From NCBI GenBank assembly GCA_963719875.1, contig CAVRDJ010000003.1, forward strand, positions 1 through 64,000: 64,000 nucleotides of DNA, in the 5' to 3' direction. This DNA is from Palsa-360 sp963719875. GTDB lineage: Bacteria > Acidobacteriota > Terriglobia > Acidiferrales > UBA7541. Shown piece by piece: positions 15,907 to 24,849 of this stretch (positions are counted from its first letter, which is position 1; each line of letters starts with the position of its first letter). The notes beneath the pieces were generated by a model. It made no database searches. It was not told where the DNA came from and saw only the letters and a list, made by a program, of their open reading frames with translations. A program made the position numbers and the translations under genes.

Positions 15907-17237
15907 CAATGCTGTCCCATTAAAAGTCGAATAGATTCAATTGCATACGGGACTCGAGGTCCTGGAACTCGTCGTGGAAGTTGGAAAACCCTTCTAAAAT
16001 GGGGGTTTTCTCGAAAATGGTTACGCTGAGAACCTGCAGGATTTTGTAGAGGCTCAACCCCAGCCCCAATTGTTTTTTGACAATCGCTACCAGCACGTAC
16101 ACCGCAATCGCTACCCACACTTGGGTCTTCACGGCGTTCTCGGAGGTGCCGTAGAAGGCCTTGATGCGCAGGTGCTGTTTGATCCAGCGAAAAAATAACT
16201 CCACGCGCCAGCGGGCACGGTACAGTTCGGCGATGGTCAGAGCCGGGAGCAGGAAATTGTTGGTGAGAAAGATCAACCGCAATTCCTTTTCGGCGTCGAA
16301 ATAATGAATGCGGCGCAACGGGTCGGGATACAGGCGCGAGGTTTTTGGGCCGGTCAACTGAATCGTTTGATCCGACCGCAGTCCACTGGAGCGGCACACC
16401 GGATGCCACTGGCGCCGCCAGAACCGCGTGTTCTGCTTGGCGCGCGTGATGAAGAAAGCGCGCCCTTGCGTGAGCACGTAGAGACGGCCAAAGTCCAGAT
16501 ACCCTCGGTCGAGCAGGTAAAACGCCCCGGCTTCGGGAAGCAATTGGTCCAGAAGGTTGATGTCGTGAACTTGGCCCCCAGTCACATAAACATTGGCTGG
16601 AATGCAGCCTCGCAGATCCAACAGCGTGTGCAGCTTCACGGCGCTTTTGTGGCGGCGGAATTTCCCCCACGGAAAAAGCGCCAGGCATAAATCGATGGTG
16701 GTGGAGTCCAGGGCATACACGGTCTCGGACAATTCCACGCCGAACGGTTCGTCGCGATACAGGTCGCGGGCGGTGGCGATCAGGATCTGAGCGAAATCGG
16801 CGTAGATCCTCCAACTGCGATGCTCGTTGGCATGTGCCAAAGTATTGCGACGAACTGGCCCTCGGAAACCCATGTGATACAGCTTGGGCTGCTGGGCGCG
16901 CAAACAAGCTTCGATGTCGCGAAGACTTTCGCGGTAGGTGAGCTGAGCAAAGGCCAGACAAAGGAACTGATCCCAACAAGAGAAATCTTTGACGTAGCGA
17001 TGGCCCTGATAGCGATCCACGCAAAGTTGAAATTGGTAGCTCGGCAGAAAATCCACAAGCTGAGAGAAGACGGTTCGGCCCAGATTCATCGACTGCCTCC
17101 GGAACAACCTGGAAAGCAGTAAGATGAGGCCAAAAACGGAGCAAACCATTGAAATCGAAAAATCTCACCGGAACCCCTTACATTCGCATCATCAGGCAGT
17201 TACGCAGCATCGCTCAAACTTTCTTGGGACACTATTG
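15907..17237 (-). mobile_element. complete IS4-family insertion sequence with 9-bp target duplication
   Basis: The 1331-bp element is flanked by perfect direct repeats TTATTGAAC at 15898-15906 and 17238-17246. The ends are imperfect inverted repeats: CAATGCTGTCCCATTAAAAG on the left against CAATAGTGTCCCAAGAAAGT read from the right. It holds a single transposase gene on the minus strand. It inserted between the flavin oxidoreductase gene and the toxin gene and breaks no recognisable reading frame. The intact transposase, ends and duplication indicate a recent insertion. Confidence 0.93.
15920..17089 (-). CDS. IS4-family transposase (DDE)
   Basis: The 389-aa protein has the N-terminal DUF4372-like region (FSQLVDFLPSYQFQLCVDRY) and a complete DDE core. 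The first Asp is in VYALDSTTIDL. The second Asp is in FYLLDRGYLDF. The Y-R-E-K signature is in YRARWRVELFFRWIK. It is most like the ISPepr1/IS4Sa branch. ATG 17089 was chosen because GGAGG lies 7 bases upstream and family members begin at this point; the frame is open to ATG 17149. The reverse frame of the same stretch is also long, a common artefact. Confidence 0.93.
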   Translation of the reverse strand: MNLGRTVFSQLVDFLPSYQFQLCVDRYQGHRYVKDFSCWDQFLCLAFAQLTYRESLRDIEACLRAQQPKLYHMGFRGPVRRNTLAHANEHRSWRIYADFAQILIATARDLYRDEPFGVELSETVYALDSTTIDLCLALFPWGKFRRHKSAVKLHTLLDLRGCIPANVYVTGGQVHDINLLDQLLPEAGAFYLLDRGYLDFGRLYVLTQGRAFFITRAKQNTRFWRRQWHPVCRSSGLRSDQTIQLTGPKTSRLYPDPLRRIHYFDAEKELRLIFLTNNFLLPALTIAELYRARWRVELFFRWIKQHLRIKAFYGTSENAVKTQVWVAIAVYVLVAIVKKQLGLGLSLYKILQVLSVTIFEKTPILEGFSNFHDEFQDLESRMQLNLFDF

Positions 17238-17288
17238 TTATTGAACAGAGGATGGGACGTGCATAGGTCCGTTCGCAGTCGTCACTTC

Positions 17289-17684
17289 TCATCGCGGCGG
17301 GGCCGCGTGCGGATCTGGCGATACATGACTGCGCAGCCAGGGCGCAAGCTTGTCGAAGTTGAACTGGTTTGTTTCGTAGAGGGCTGCGACGAAAACGGAG
17401 ATCTCCTGAGCATCCGCTGCGAGATGCGCTCCATTGATGGCGAGAAAAGTATATGTGGCGGCGAAAGCTGTCCGTTTGTTGCCGTCGATGAAGGGATGGT
17501 TTTGTGAGAGGCTCTCCCAGAGCGCGGCGGCTTCCTCGATCAGGTCGGCGTAATAACCGGTCTGGGGCCGGTAGAGGGCGGCTTCGAGCATCCCTTGGTC
17601 CCTGACGCCCTGCGTGCCGCCGTACCGTTCGATCAGGTCGGCGTGCATCGCCAGCACTTCAGCCACGGTCAGGTAATCGGTCAT
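17289..17684 (-). CDS. doc: Doc-type toxin (Fic fold, death-on-curing)
   Basis: The 131-aa protein carries the core Fic motif HPFIDGNKRTA, as in Doc. In Doc proteins this site transfers phosphate onto elongation factor Tu and stops translation. The N-terminal part (LTVAEVLAMHADLIERYGG) is also typical. Its start overlaps the stop of the upstream antitoxin gene by 4 bases, the usual toxin-antitoxin arrangement. The coding sequence is intact. The insertion sequence lies 43 bases past its stop codon. Confidence 0.92.
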   Translation of the reverse strand: MTDYLTVAEVLAMHADLIERYGGTQGVRDQGMLEAALYRPQTGYYADLIEEAAALWESLSQNHPFIDGNKRTAFAATYTFLAINGAHLAADAQEISVFVAALYETNQFNFDKLAPWLRSHVSPDPHAAPPR

Positions 17685-17920
17685 TCAGCAAGTTTCTTGT
17701 AGAGAGGGCCAAATCTTTCATGGCTGGCGAGGTACGCGCCCATGACGTGCGGGCGCGGTTTGGCGTTCTTGTGCTTCTCGATCAGGTCGGCGAGGGCCTC
17801 GTCCATGAGCGCCTGAAGTTGCCGGCCCTCCTTCTCGGCCAGCGTGCGCACCGCGGACAGGATTTCGGAGTTGACCTGGGTGGCAAATTTCTCTCGACTC
17901 TGGGACAAAGGACACCTCAT
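17681..17920 (-). CDS. antitoxin partner of Doc
   Basis: The 79-aa protein has an N-terminal ribbon-helix-helix-like stretch (KFATQVNSEILSAVRTLAEK) and a charged C-terminal part with KPRPHVMGAYLASHERFGPL, which should wrap around the toxin. ATG 17920 is preferred over 17953 because the longer form would run through the palindrome at 17941-17954, which looks like the operator for autoregulation. It is translationally coupled to the toxin gene. Confidence 0.78.
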   Translation of the reverse strand: MRCPLSQSREKFATQVNSEILSAVRTLAEKEGRQLQALMDEALADLIEKHKNAKPRPHVMGAYLASHERFGPLYKKLAE

Positions 17921-17940
17921 TCTGTACAACTCTAAGGAAT

Positions 17941-17954
17941 CATGATATATCATG
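17941..17954. promoter_or_regulatory. 14-bp perfect palindrome, likely operator of the Doc module
   Basis: CATGATATATCATG is a perfect palindrome 20 bases before the antitoxin start. Ribbon-helix-helix antitoxins commonly bind such sites to repress their own operon. Binding is inferred from position and symmetry. Confidence 0.5.
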
Positions 17955-18127
17955 AAATGTCAAGTAGAATTGAGCAGGCGCACCGTTCTGGCCCGTTCCT
18001 GTGGACTAGGTTGGTGTTATTACCTTCCAAATGAAGGGGATAGAGTTAAAAACCTTCCAGTCGGAAAGACCGCAAGGATGGGGCAATCATCGCAATTCAA
18101 CACAAAACTGGAATGCACAGCGCTTGC

Positions 18128-19618
18128 CTAGAACTTGCGCGTGTGTTGTTCGCCCCAGCGTTCGATGACTACCTTCTTATCGGTGTAGAACTCGATGGCG
18201 TCGCGACCCTGCGCGTGCATATCGCCGAAGAAACTGCCTTTCCATCCGGTGAACGGGAAATAAGCCATTGGCGCAGCAACACCGATGTTGATGCCGATGT
18301 TGCCTGCGGGTGCCTCGTAGCGGAACTTGCGCGCTGCCGCTCCACTGGAAGTGAAAAGCGAGGCCTGGTTGCCGTATGGGCTGCGTTCTAAGAAGGCGAG
18401 CGCTTCGTTCATGTCTCTCGCGTGAACCAAACTCAGTACCGGGCCGAAGATTTCCGTATCGGTAAGCTCGCTTGTTGCGGGCACGCCATCGAGAATCGTT
18501 GGCTTTACGAAATTTCCCGACTCATGTTTTGGAATCTTGGTGTTGCGGCCATCGAGAAGGACCTTGGCCCCTTCTTTTTCGCCAGCTCCGATCAGCGATT
18601 CGATTCGTGATTTGCTCTGCGCGGTGATGACCGGGCCCATCTGCACGCCTTCTTCAAGTCCATCACCCACGCGCAAGGACGCGGCGGCTTCCGTGATCGA
18701 GTCACGAAAAGTCTTTTGCGCCTCCCCGATCGTGACCGCGACCGAAACGGCCAGGCAACGCTGGCCGGCGCAACCAAACGCGCTGTCGCTGACGATCTGC
18801 GTAGCCATCTTCATCTCGGCATCGGGGAGGACAATGACATGGTTCTTGGCGCCTCCCTGGCACTGCGCGCGCTTCCCATGGGCGGCTGCGCGCGCATACA
18901 CGTATTTCGCGATGGGCGTCGAGCCGACAAAGCTGACGGCGCGGACTTTGGGGTGGTCGAGAATCGCATCGACCACTTCTTTTCCTCCATTTACCAAACT
19001 GATAACGCCTTTGGGCAACCCGATCTGTTCGAGCAGCTCAAAGACGCGCATCATGGTGAGCGGCACGCGCTCGGAGGGCTTCAACACGAACGTGTTGCCG
19101 GTGGCAATGGCGTAGGGCAGAAACCAGAAGGGAATCATCCCGGGGAAATTAAACGGCGTGATCGCGGCCACCACGCCGAGCGGCTGGCGGATCATCATCT
19201 CGTCGACGCCGCGAGCGACATCTTCGAGATTGTAGCCCTGCATCATGGTCGGAATTCCGCAGGCCACTTCCACATTTTCGATGGCCCTGCGCAGTTCCGC
19301 CTTGCCCTCGGCAAACGTTTTTCCATTTTCCTGGGAAATGATGCGGCCCAGCTCGTCCACGTGATCTTCAAGCAGCATTTTCAGCTTGAAGAGCGGCTGG
19401 ATGCGGTCTTCCGCCGGCGTGCGGCGCCATTCGCGATAAGCGGCGGACGCTGCTTCCACTGCGGCGTCAACTTCGGCTGCGGGCGATAGGGGCGTTAGCG
19501 CGATGGTCTCGCCCGTGGCCGGATTGATTACCTCACGCCATTCCGCGGTTTTCGATTCCATCCAACTGCCACCGATATAGTTCAATACTTTGGTATGAGT
19601 TGCGATCGTTCCGGTCAT
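18128..19618 (-). CDS. mmsA: methylmalonate-semialdehyde dehydrogenase (CoA-acylating)
   Basis: The 496-aa protein has the full aldehyde dehydrogenase fold. ITPFNFPGMIPFW is in the cofactor region and FVGSTPIAKYVY marks the NAD site. FGCAGQRCLAVSVAV carries the catalytic cysteine in the form specific to methylmalonate-semialdehyde dehydrogenase. The end PFTGWKGSFFGD also fits. The enzyme converts malonate or methylmalonate semialdehyde with CoA to acetyl- or propionyl-CoA in valine and inositol breakdown. ATG 19618 follows GAGGGAAG, so it was preferred to the upstream in-frame start at 19693. No other valine genes are adjacent. Confidence 0.93.
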   Translation of the reverse strand: MTGTIATHTKVLNYIGGSWMESKTAEWREVINPATGETIALTPLSPAAEVDAAVEAASAAYREWRRTPAEDRIQPLFKLKMLLEDHVDELGRIISQENGKTFAEGKAELRRAIENVEVACGIPTMMQGYNLEDVARGVDEMMIRQPLGVVAAITPFNFPGMIPFWFLPYAIATGNTFVLKPSERVPLTMMRVFELLEQIGLPKGVISLVNGGKEVVDAILDHPKVRAVSFVGSTPIAKYVYARAAAHGKRAQCQGGAKNHVIVLPDAEMKMATQIVSDSAFGCAGQRCLAVSVAVTIGEAQKTFRDSITEAAASLRVGDGLEEGVQMGPVITAQSKSRIESLIGAGEKEGAKVLLDGRNTKIPKHESGNFVKPTILDGVPATSELTDTEIFGPVLSLVHARDMNEALAFLERSPYGNQASLFTSSGAAARKFRYEAPAGNIGINIGVAAPMAYFPFTGWKGSFFGDMHAQGRDAIEFYTDKKVVIERWGEQHTRKF

Positions 19619-19826
19619 AACTTCCCTCAATTCAGGCGCCATCGGGAAAATCGATTCGATGTCACTGGTTGGCTTGAATTCGATTTGTATCACTGCCCAT
19701 GGAAAAAGTATTCATCAGCAACAACTGGGGAGCCAAGGCCCACAACATCTGCACAACGCGTCTCGGAACCCGTGAAAAATAGCTGCACGGCAAACATAAT
19801 CCTTCGGAGGATTTATTGCAACCACG

Positions 19827-19898
19827 GGTGGCGCGCGCTTCCGCCTGCGGGGTTTCATCCTTGCAGGACCAAAACCCACAGGCTGAAGCCTGCGCTAC
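19827..19898. repeat. GCAGGCTTCAGCCTG-type inverted repeat, copy 1
   Basis: The arms GGCGCGCGCTTCCGCCTGCGGGG and CCCACAGGCTGAAGCCTGCGCTAC pair across a short loop containing CCTTGCAGGACC. It lies 15 bases after the stop codon of the minus-strand oxidoreductase gene. The left arm has diverged (TTCCGCC for TTCAGCC). Confidence 0.75.
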
Positions 19899-19913
19899 TG
19901 GAACGTCAATCGA

Positions 19914-20876
19914 TTACGCGCTGGCTTTCGCCGCTGAGTTGAGAAAATTTTCGATCCGGTCCAGAACGTCCATGGCAGCGAGGCATTGGGCAACGCTGGC
20001 GTTGGGCTCTCGCTTTTCGCGGATCGCGGCAAAAAACTCGCGGTCCTGCAGCTCGATGCCGTTCATCGACACGTCCACCTTGGACACATCGATTTTGTTT
20101 TCGTCCCCGTCCAGCAGGTCGTCGTACCGGGCAATGAAAGTGCCGTTGTCACAGATGTAACGGAAGAACGTGCCGAGTGGCCCCTTGTTATTGAAGGAAA
20201 GCGACAGCGTGCAGATCGCTCCCGAAGGTGTCTTCATCACGATGCCCATGTCCATGGCGATTTTCAGTTCCGGGTGAATTGGGCCTTGTACGCCGTAACA
20301 CTCGGAAACCAGCTCGCCGGTTTGATATTGAAACAGGTCCACCGTGTGACAGGCGTGGTGCCAAAGAAGGTGATCAGTCCAGCTCCTCGGTTTTCCAGCT
20401 GCATTCATATTCGTGCGGCGGAAAAAATAAGTCTGCACATTCATCTGTTGAATCGTCAACTCACCAGCCTTGATTTTCTTGTGAACGTACTGATGGCTGG
20501 GGTTGAATCGCCGCGTGTGGCCGCCCATGCAGACGACTCCCGTTTCTTTCTGCACTTTCACCAGGCGCACGGAATCCGCCAGTGTATCCGCGATGGGGAT
20601 CTCGATCTGAACGTGCTTGCCGGCGCGCATGCACTGTTCGCCCTGCTTGGCATGCATTTGGGTGGGGGTCGCTAGGATCATCGCTTCGAGGCCCGGTTGC
20701 TTCAAGCTCTCGGCGAGATCGCCCGTCCAATGAGGGATCTTGAATTTCCTGGCCACTTCTTCCGTGGCGGTTTGATTGCCGCCTGTCAGAGTGATGACTT
20801 CGATTCCCGGTATCTTGGCGATGCCCTCCAGATGCTTCTGGCCAAACGCACCTTGTCCCGCTACGCCAACCTTCAT
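19914..20876 (-). CDS. Gfo/Idh/MocA-family NAD(P)-dependent oxidoreductase
   Basis: The 320-aa protein begins with the dinucleotide-binding fold (MKVGVAGQGAFGQKHLEG). It contains the family signature region KHVQIEIPIADT, where the usual EKP is replaced by EIP. The substrate domain follows with HHACHTVDLFQYQTG. Loss of the conserved lysine in the EKP motif is notable, because that lysine often takes part in catalysis. Some branches, such as LigC-like dehydrogenases of aromatic-acid breakdown, also show variation here, but the substrate is not assigned. ATG 20876 follows AGGGAG; the longer frame to 20909 lacks such a site. Confidence 0.85.
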   Translation of the reverse strand: MKVGVAGQGAFGQKHLEGIAKIPGIEVITLTGGNQTATEEVARKFKIPHWTGDLAESLKQPGLEAMILATPTQMHAKQGEQCMRAGKHVQIEIPIADTLADSVRLVKVQKETGVVCMGGHTRRFNPSHQYVHKKIKAGELTIQQMNVQTYFFRRTNMNAAGKPRSWTDHLLWHHACHTVDLFQYQTGELVSECYGVQGPIHPELKIAMDMGIVMKTPSGAICTLSLSFNNKGPLGTFFRYICDNGTFIARYDDLLDGDENKIDVSKVDVSMNGIELQDREFFAAIREKREPNASVAQCLAAMDVLDRIENFLNSAAKASA

Positions 20877-21008
20877 GTTTTTTCTCCCTGACTTTGAGGT
20901 TTTGCTCAACTACATTACCATAATCGGGCTGTGCGGCCGCACGTCAGGGAACACCTCGTAAGGTGATTGCAAAGGACCCCATCTTCTTTAGCCGGACCCG
21001 AAGGCAAA

Positions 21009-21950
21009 TTATTTCAAAGCTGGAACATAAACTCGATCTGCGGTCACGAATTCCGCATTCGGCACTTCGGTTTCGAGCCGCACATGCCGGTAAGAAGGCT
21101 TTTTGTCCGGTTTGATCAGAAACGTTAGCTTGTATTGATGATCGAGCCGCTCGGCAAACAAATCTAAAAAAGGGGCGAACGAAACCGGCGTACCCAGTCC
21201 TTGGAAATAGGATTCGCCTCCGGTTTTATCGGCCAGCTCGGAAAGATTATTTTGCCCTTGGTTTATTCTCCAAAGACTGTGCCCAAAATGGCCCGCTCGC
21301 GAAGCGTAGATGGGATAAATTTGCGTTCCTGTCCGCTCGGCGGTTTCAATGGCCTGATCGAGATACGTATCCGTGATTCCTGGTTGCAGCGGGTCGATGC
21401 CATCGGAAATCAGGAAAATGGTGTGGCGAGCCTTGGTTTCCGGCCATCGCTTGATGACATCCGTGATCGATAGATAGGGGCTGTTTCCTTCGGCCGCCGA
21501 ACCCAGGGGGATGCGCAACGCTTTGCCTGCTGCGTCATGATCGTTCGTGAAATTCTGTACCAGGCGAACAGTGCCGTAATCCAAGTATCCCACGGCAATC
21601 GCCGTCGTGGCCGGCTGAGCGCTCAGGAATCGTCGCACATCGTCAAACTGGGAGGCGACAGTCTGGCCGGTCGCTTCATCGATCAGCACGAGAAGTTCCA
21701 GTTCGGCCTGGCTTCCTTGATAGGGAATCCAGTCCGTCACGCGAAGCCGGTTATGGCCTTCCATCACCCGCACATCTTCCTTGTTGTTCACCACGGGTAT
21801 TTCCTTGCCATGCCTGGCCTCGACCGAGACCACCATGCTTACAGACACCGTATCTGAGGGTGGTTGCTGTGCCGGCAAAGAATAGGTAACGCTGCATATT
21901 CCGAACAGGATTCCCAGGATTGGCGGCCACGTGTGATGTAGTCGTTTCAT
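21009..21950 (-). CDS. secreted VWFA-related domain protein (second copy)
   Basis: The 313-aa protein has a signal peptide (about residues 1-28, ending near LPAQQ). A short beta domain follows (VSVSMVVSVEARHGKEIPVV), then a VWFA-like domain (LELLVLIDEATGQTVASQFDD). The metal site is degenerate, with D-E-A-T in place of D-x-S-x-S. It shares architecture with the protein at 13774 but little sequence, so the two are distant paralogues. A strong ribosome-binding site (TAGGAGAAAT) precedes ATG. It should act outside the cytoplasm in protein binding; nothing more specific can be said. Confidence 0.82.
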   Translation of the reverse strand: MKRLHHTWPPILGILFGICSVTYSLPAQQPPSDTVSVSMVVSVEARHGKEIPVVNNKEDVRVMEGHNRLRVTDWIPYQGSQAELELLVLIDEATGQTVASQFDDVRRFLSAQPATTAIAVGYLDYGTVRLVQNFTNDHDAAGKALRIPLGSAAEGNSPYLSITDVIKRWPETKARHTIFLISDGIDPLQPGITDTYLDQAIETAERTGTQIYPIYASRAGHFGHSLWRINQGQNNLSELADKTGGESYFQGLGTPVSFAPFLDLFAERLDHQYKLTFLIKPDKKPSYRHVRLETEVPNAEFVTADRVYVPALK

Positions 21951-22220
21951 CGCTATTTCTCCTAACGTGAAGTAGTGGGTCGGTGTTGCATCCTAGAATT
22001 TAATCCTTGTGAAAAGGGCGCATGCTTTCGTGAGCATACCTTGACGCACTTTAGTTCTCGACAATGCGGGCCATCTATCGTTGGATGCATGGAGGGTACT
22101 TTAGGGAGCATTTGGCGAGGTTGAACCGACGAGCGATTCGTGCCACAATCCGCGTCACCCGTGGTTCGTGATTCATCAATCGCAGGGATTGAAAGTCCGT
22201 CCAAATTGGAGAGCCGAGTT

Positions 22221-23009
22221 ATGAGACGAATTCTTCTGCCGGTTGTCGGCGTCGCAATTTTGTTGAGCATATCCAGCACCGCCCGTTCGCAAACAGAGGT
22301 TACTTTAATCGCGCCGGGAGGAATTCGAGCTCCCATCGAGCAACTCATTCCCGGCTTCGAAAAAAAGACGGGCTACAAGGTCCACGCAACATTCGGCTCC
22401 GGAGGCGGGACGAAGCAACAAGTCATCCGCGGCGATGTCTTTGATGTGCCGATCGTCCAGCCGCCATTGCCCGACGTGATCGCGTCGGGCAACGTTTTGG
22501 AAAGCACCGCGACGCCGCTTGCTTCCGTTGCCGTAGGCGTGGCTGTGAAGAAGGGCGCCCCCAAGCCCGATATCTCGACGACGGAAGCCGTCAAGAAAAT
22601 GCTACTCTCCGCGAAATCAATCGTGTGCCCCGATGCGGCGACGGGAGCAGCGGCCGGGGTAAGCATCAACGAAATGCTGAAGAGGTTGGGTATCGACGAG
22701 CAGATCGAACCGAAGCTGAAGCGGCCACATGGCAATGGCCCGGGCGGCGCAGGTGGCGGCGCTGTGGTCTCGGCTATGGTTGGCAAGGGCGAGGCGGAGA
22801 TCGGCATGACGTTTGTCAGCGAGATGAACGACCCCGGAATCGATATCGTGGGCCCGCTGCCCCGGGAGGTCTCGCCGTGGACGCCTTTGGTTGGGTTCGT
22901 CTCCGCTCACGCGAAAAATCCGGAAGCAGCCAAAGCGTTGTTGCAATATCTTTCGACCCCAGAGGCAGCGGCGGTCTACAAGTCTGTGGGAATGCAGCCC
23001 GGCAAGTGA
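22221..23009 (+). CDS. periplasmic substrate-binding protein, ModA-like
   Basis: The 262-aa protein has a signal peptide (residues 1-23, ending near ARSQ) and the type II binding-protein fold: EVTLIAPGGIRAPIEQLIPG, then GSGGGTKQQVIRGD and MVGKGEAEIGMTFVSE. This layout fits the ModA-like extracellular binding family (SBP_bac_11). No transporter permease or ATPase gene is adjacent, so it may be an orphan binding protein or sensor subunit, and the ligand need not be molybdate. ATG 22221 is chosen at the signal peptide; the frame is open upstream to 22140. Confidence 0.82.
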   Translation: MRRILLPVVGVAILLSISSTARSQTEVTLIAPGGIRAPIEQLIPGFEKKTGYKVHATFGSGGGTKQQVIRGDVFDVPIVQPPLPDVIASGNVLESTATPLASVAVGVAVKKGAPKPDISTTEAVKKMLLSAKSIVCPDAATGAAAGVSINEMLKRLGIDEQIEPKLKRPHGNGPGGAGGGAVVSAMVGKGEAEIGMTFVSEMNDPGIDIVGPLPREVSPWTPLVGFVSAHAKNPEAAKALLQYLSTPEAAAVYKSVGMQPGK

Positions 23010-23054
23010 GCTACGGAAAGGCCTTGATCCTGGAGTTGATTGCAGGATGAAGGG

Positions 23055-23482
23055 TCAATGCGAGGCTGTTTCGTTCAAAGGGTTGACAACACGAACTGAA
23101 CCATAAGTCTGCCCATCCGAGAGATCTTCTGAATAGAGGATCGCTGCGCCGGATCTTTTCGCTGCATGAACAATGAGTGCATCCCAGAATGAAACCTGGT
23201 ATCGAGACTCGATTGTCAGGGCTTCGATCACAGAGTTTTGCGTGTTGACCACGATTTCCCAGTCCGAGTAATCGTCGATCAGGCTTCGTGTCTCCTCCAC
23301 CGTCAAAGGTTTCACGGCTTTTCGGCGCAAATTAACGCAAAGTTCCTGAAGGACTTGCGTGCTCAAGACGCCGCCGGTACTCCAAAGCTTTTCAATTAGT
23401 GTACGGGCGCGTTCTTAATGCCTGAGACCAGGTCGCGTGCATACACCAAAATATTCGTGTTGACGAACGCCTTATCGTTCAT
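23055..23482 (-). pseudogene. PIN-domain toxin, frameshifted and with an altered catalytic residue
   Basis: The N-terminal part (from ATG 23482, MNDKAFVNTNILVYARD) and the C-terminal part (VLSTQVLQELCVNLRRKAV to SFWDALIVHAAKRSGAAILY) together make a PIN ribonuclease of about 140 residues, but in different frames. The shift lies near 23396-23405, after GIKNAPV and before LIEKLWSTGG. The first catalytic aspartate of the VDTN motif is also replaced by asparagine (FVNTNIL). Two independent lesions argue against a sequencing error alone. The presumed antitoxin gene upstream is intact. Confidence 0.8.
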
Positions 23483-23639
23483 GAAGTTCGTCTCGTGAGG
23501 CCGGACGAACCCAGCCAAGCTCGGATCCCTTGCGGAGCCGCGCCAAGGCGCGCTTCTTAGAGCGAGCATAGCTTCTGCGGTGACGCACGAGTTCCACCAA
23601 CTTTGACTCTCGGTTTCTCGAAGGCGCACGCGGGTTCAT
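23472..23639 (-). CDS. small basic protein, presumed antitoxin of the broken PIN toxin
   Basis: The 55-aa protein from ATG 23639 is rich in arginine (ESKLVELVRHRRSYARSKKR, then ALARLRKGSE). It overlaps the PIN start by 11 bases. The place and overlap fit an antitoxin; the sequence family is not recognised. It is unusually basic for an antitoxin, so a different small DNA-binding role is possible. Confidence 0.5.
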   Translation of the reverse strand: MNPRAPSRNRESKLVELVRHRRSYARSKKRALARLRKGSELGWVRPASRDELHER

Positions 23640-23690
23640 TTTCTGATACATTCCGAACGGCGGGATAGATCGCGGAGGCTTGCGCATCGC

Positions 23691-24770
23691 TTGAACATTC
23701 GCCAAGCGACGACGAGTTATGAAAAGTGGGTCGCTTCCTGCATCCCTGTGGACCGCCACGCGCTTTCTTTCAAACATAAGCAGATGACGCTGGGGCTTTT
23801 TCCGTTTCTGCGCGCGACCTTCTATCGATGGGTCCAGATTTGGCGCGATGTAACCGGGGAGGCCGGAGCTGTGCCGTCTCTCTTGGCCGTCGGCGATCTC
23901 CACCTTGAAAATTTCGGGACCTGGCGGGACCTGGAAGGGCGGTTGATTTGGGGCATCAACGACTTTGACGAAGTTTACACAATGCCTTACACCTTGGACC
24001 TCGTGCGCCTCGCCACCAGCGCGCATGCGGCGACCGTGGAGCAGCATTTGACCATTCGCCCGCGCGACGCAAGCGACGCAATTCTGGAAGGCTACGGTGA
24101 CGCGCTGAAAGAGGGCGGGCGGCCATTCGTACTTGCCGAAAATCATCGATGGCTGCGCAAAATCGCGCTCAACCGGCTGCGCGATGCCACCGTGTTCTGG
24201 CAAAAATTGGCCCGGCTTCCGAAATCACAGGATCGGTTGCCGCGCGATGTCGAAGCGGAACTTCGCAAACTGCTCCCCGATCATTCCTCGCCATACGAGA
24301 AGAGGCATCGCATGTCCGGGCTGGGAAGCCTGGGACACACGCGCGTGGTGCTGCTTGGTAAATGGCATGGATGGTACGTCGCGCGAGAGGCCAAGGAGTT
24401 AACGCCTTCGGCGTGCGTGTGGGCGCGCGGCAAGCCCGCGAAAGGACAACGCACCCGGTACGGAAAGATTCTTGACCGCGCCGTTCGCGTTCCGGACCCG
24501 TTCGTGCGCCCCTACGACGGCTGGCTGTTGCGCCGCCTCGCACCGGACTGCTCGCGCATCGAACTTAATTCTCTCCCCGGGAGTCGCGACGAGGAACGCT
24601 TGCTCTATTCCATGGGCTGGGAGACCGCTAACATCCATTTCGGCACGCCCCGCGCTATTGCCGCTATCAAGCGCGACCTGGCAAAGCGCCCTGGCAAATG
24701 GTTGCACAAGACCGCCAAAGCCATGCTTCGCGCCACCCAGCGCGATTGGCGCGAATGGAAACGCAAATAA
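23691..24770 (+). CDS. DUF2252 family protein
   Basis: The 359-aa protein matches DUF2252, a family with a kinase-like fold. SLLAVGDLHLENFGTW is followed by WGINDFDEVYTMPY, which are equivalents of the catalytic and metal-binding loops of aminoglycoside-kinase-like proteins. The end GWETANIHFGTP and the basic C-terminus are also typical. No activity is established for the family. The frame starts at TTG 23691, with GCGGAGG about 13 bases upstream, so the exact start is unsure. It is divergent from the toxin-antitoxin remnant. Confidence 0.82.
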   Translation: MNIRQATTSYEKWVASCIPVDRHALSFKHKQMTLGLFPFLRATFYRWVQIWRDVTGEAGAVPSLLAVGDLHLENFGTWRDLEGRLIWGINDFDEVYTMPYTLDLVRLATSAHAATVEQHLTIRPRDASDAILEGYGDALKEGGRPFVLAENHRWLRKIALNRLRDATVFWQKLARLPKSQDRLPRDVEAELRKLLPDHSSPYEKRHRMSGLGSLGHTRVVLLGKWHGWYVAREAKELTPSACVWARGKPAKGQRTRYGKILDRAVRVPDPFVRPYDGWLLRRLAPDCSRIELNSLPGSRDEERLLYSMGWETANIHFGTPRAIAAIKRDLAKRPGKWLHKTAKAMLRATQRDWREWKRK

Positions 24771-24849
24771 TCACGCGCGGTGCCCGGTTTCGATGACAGC
24801 TGGGGACTCAAATTGCATTCGTATCGCCAGGACAATTCGATCTCGCCCG

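Noticed and set aside
15825..17168. 447-codon frame reading through the transposase region in another minus frame
   Set aside because: It is the shadow of the IS4-type transposase, rich in R, S and P, with no family motif.
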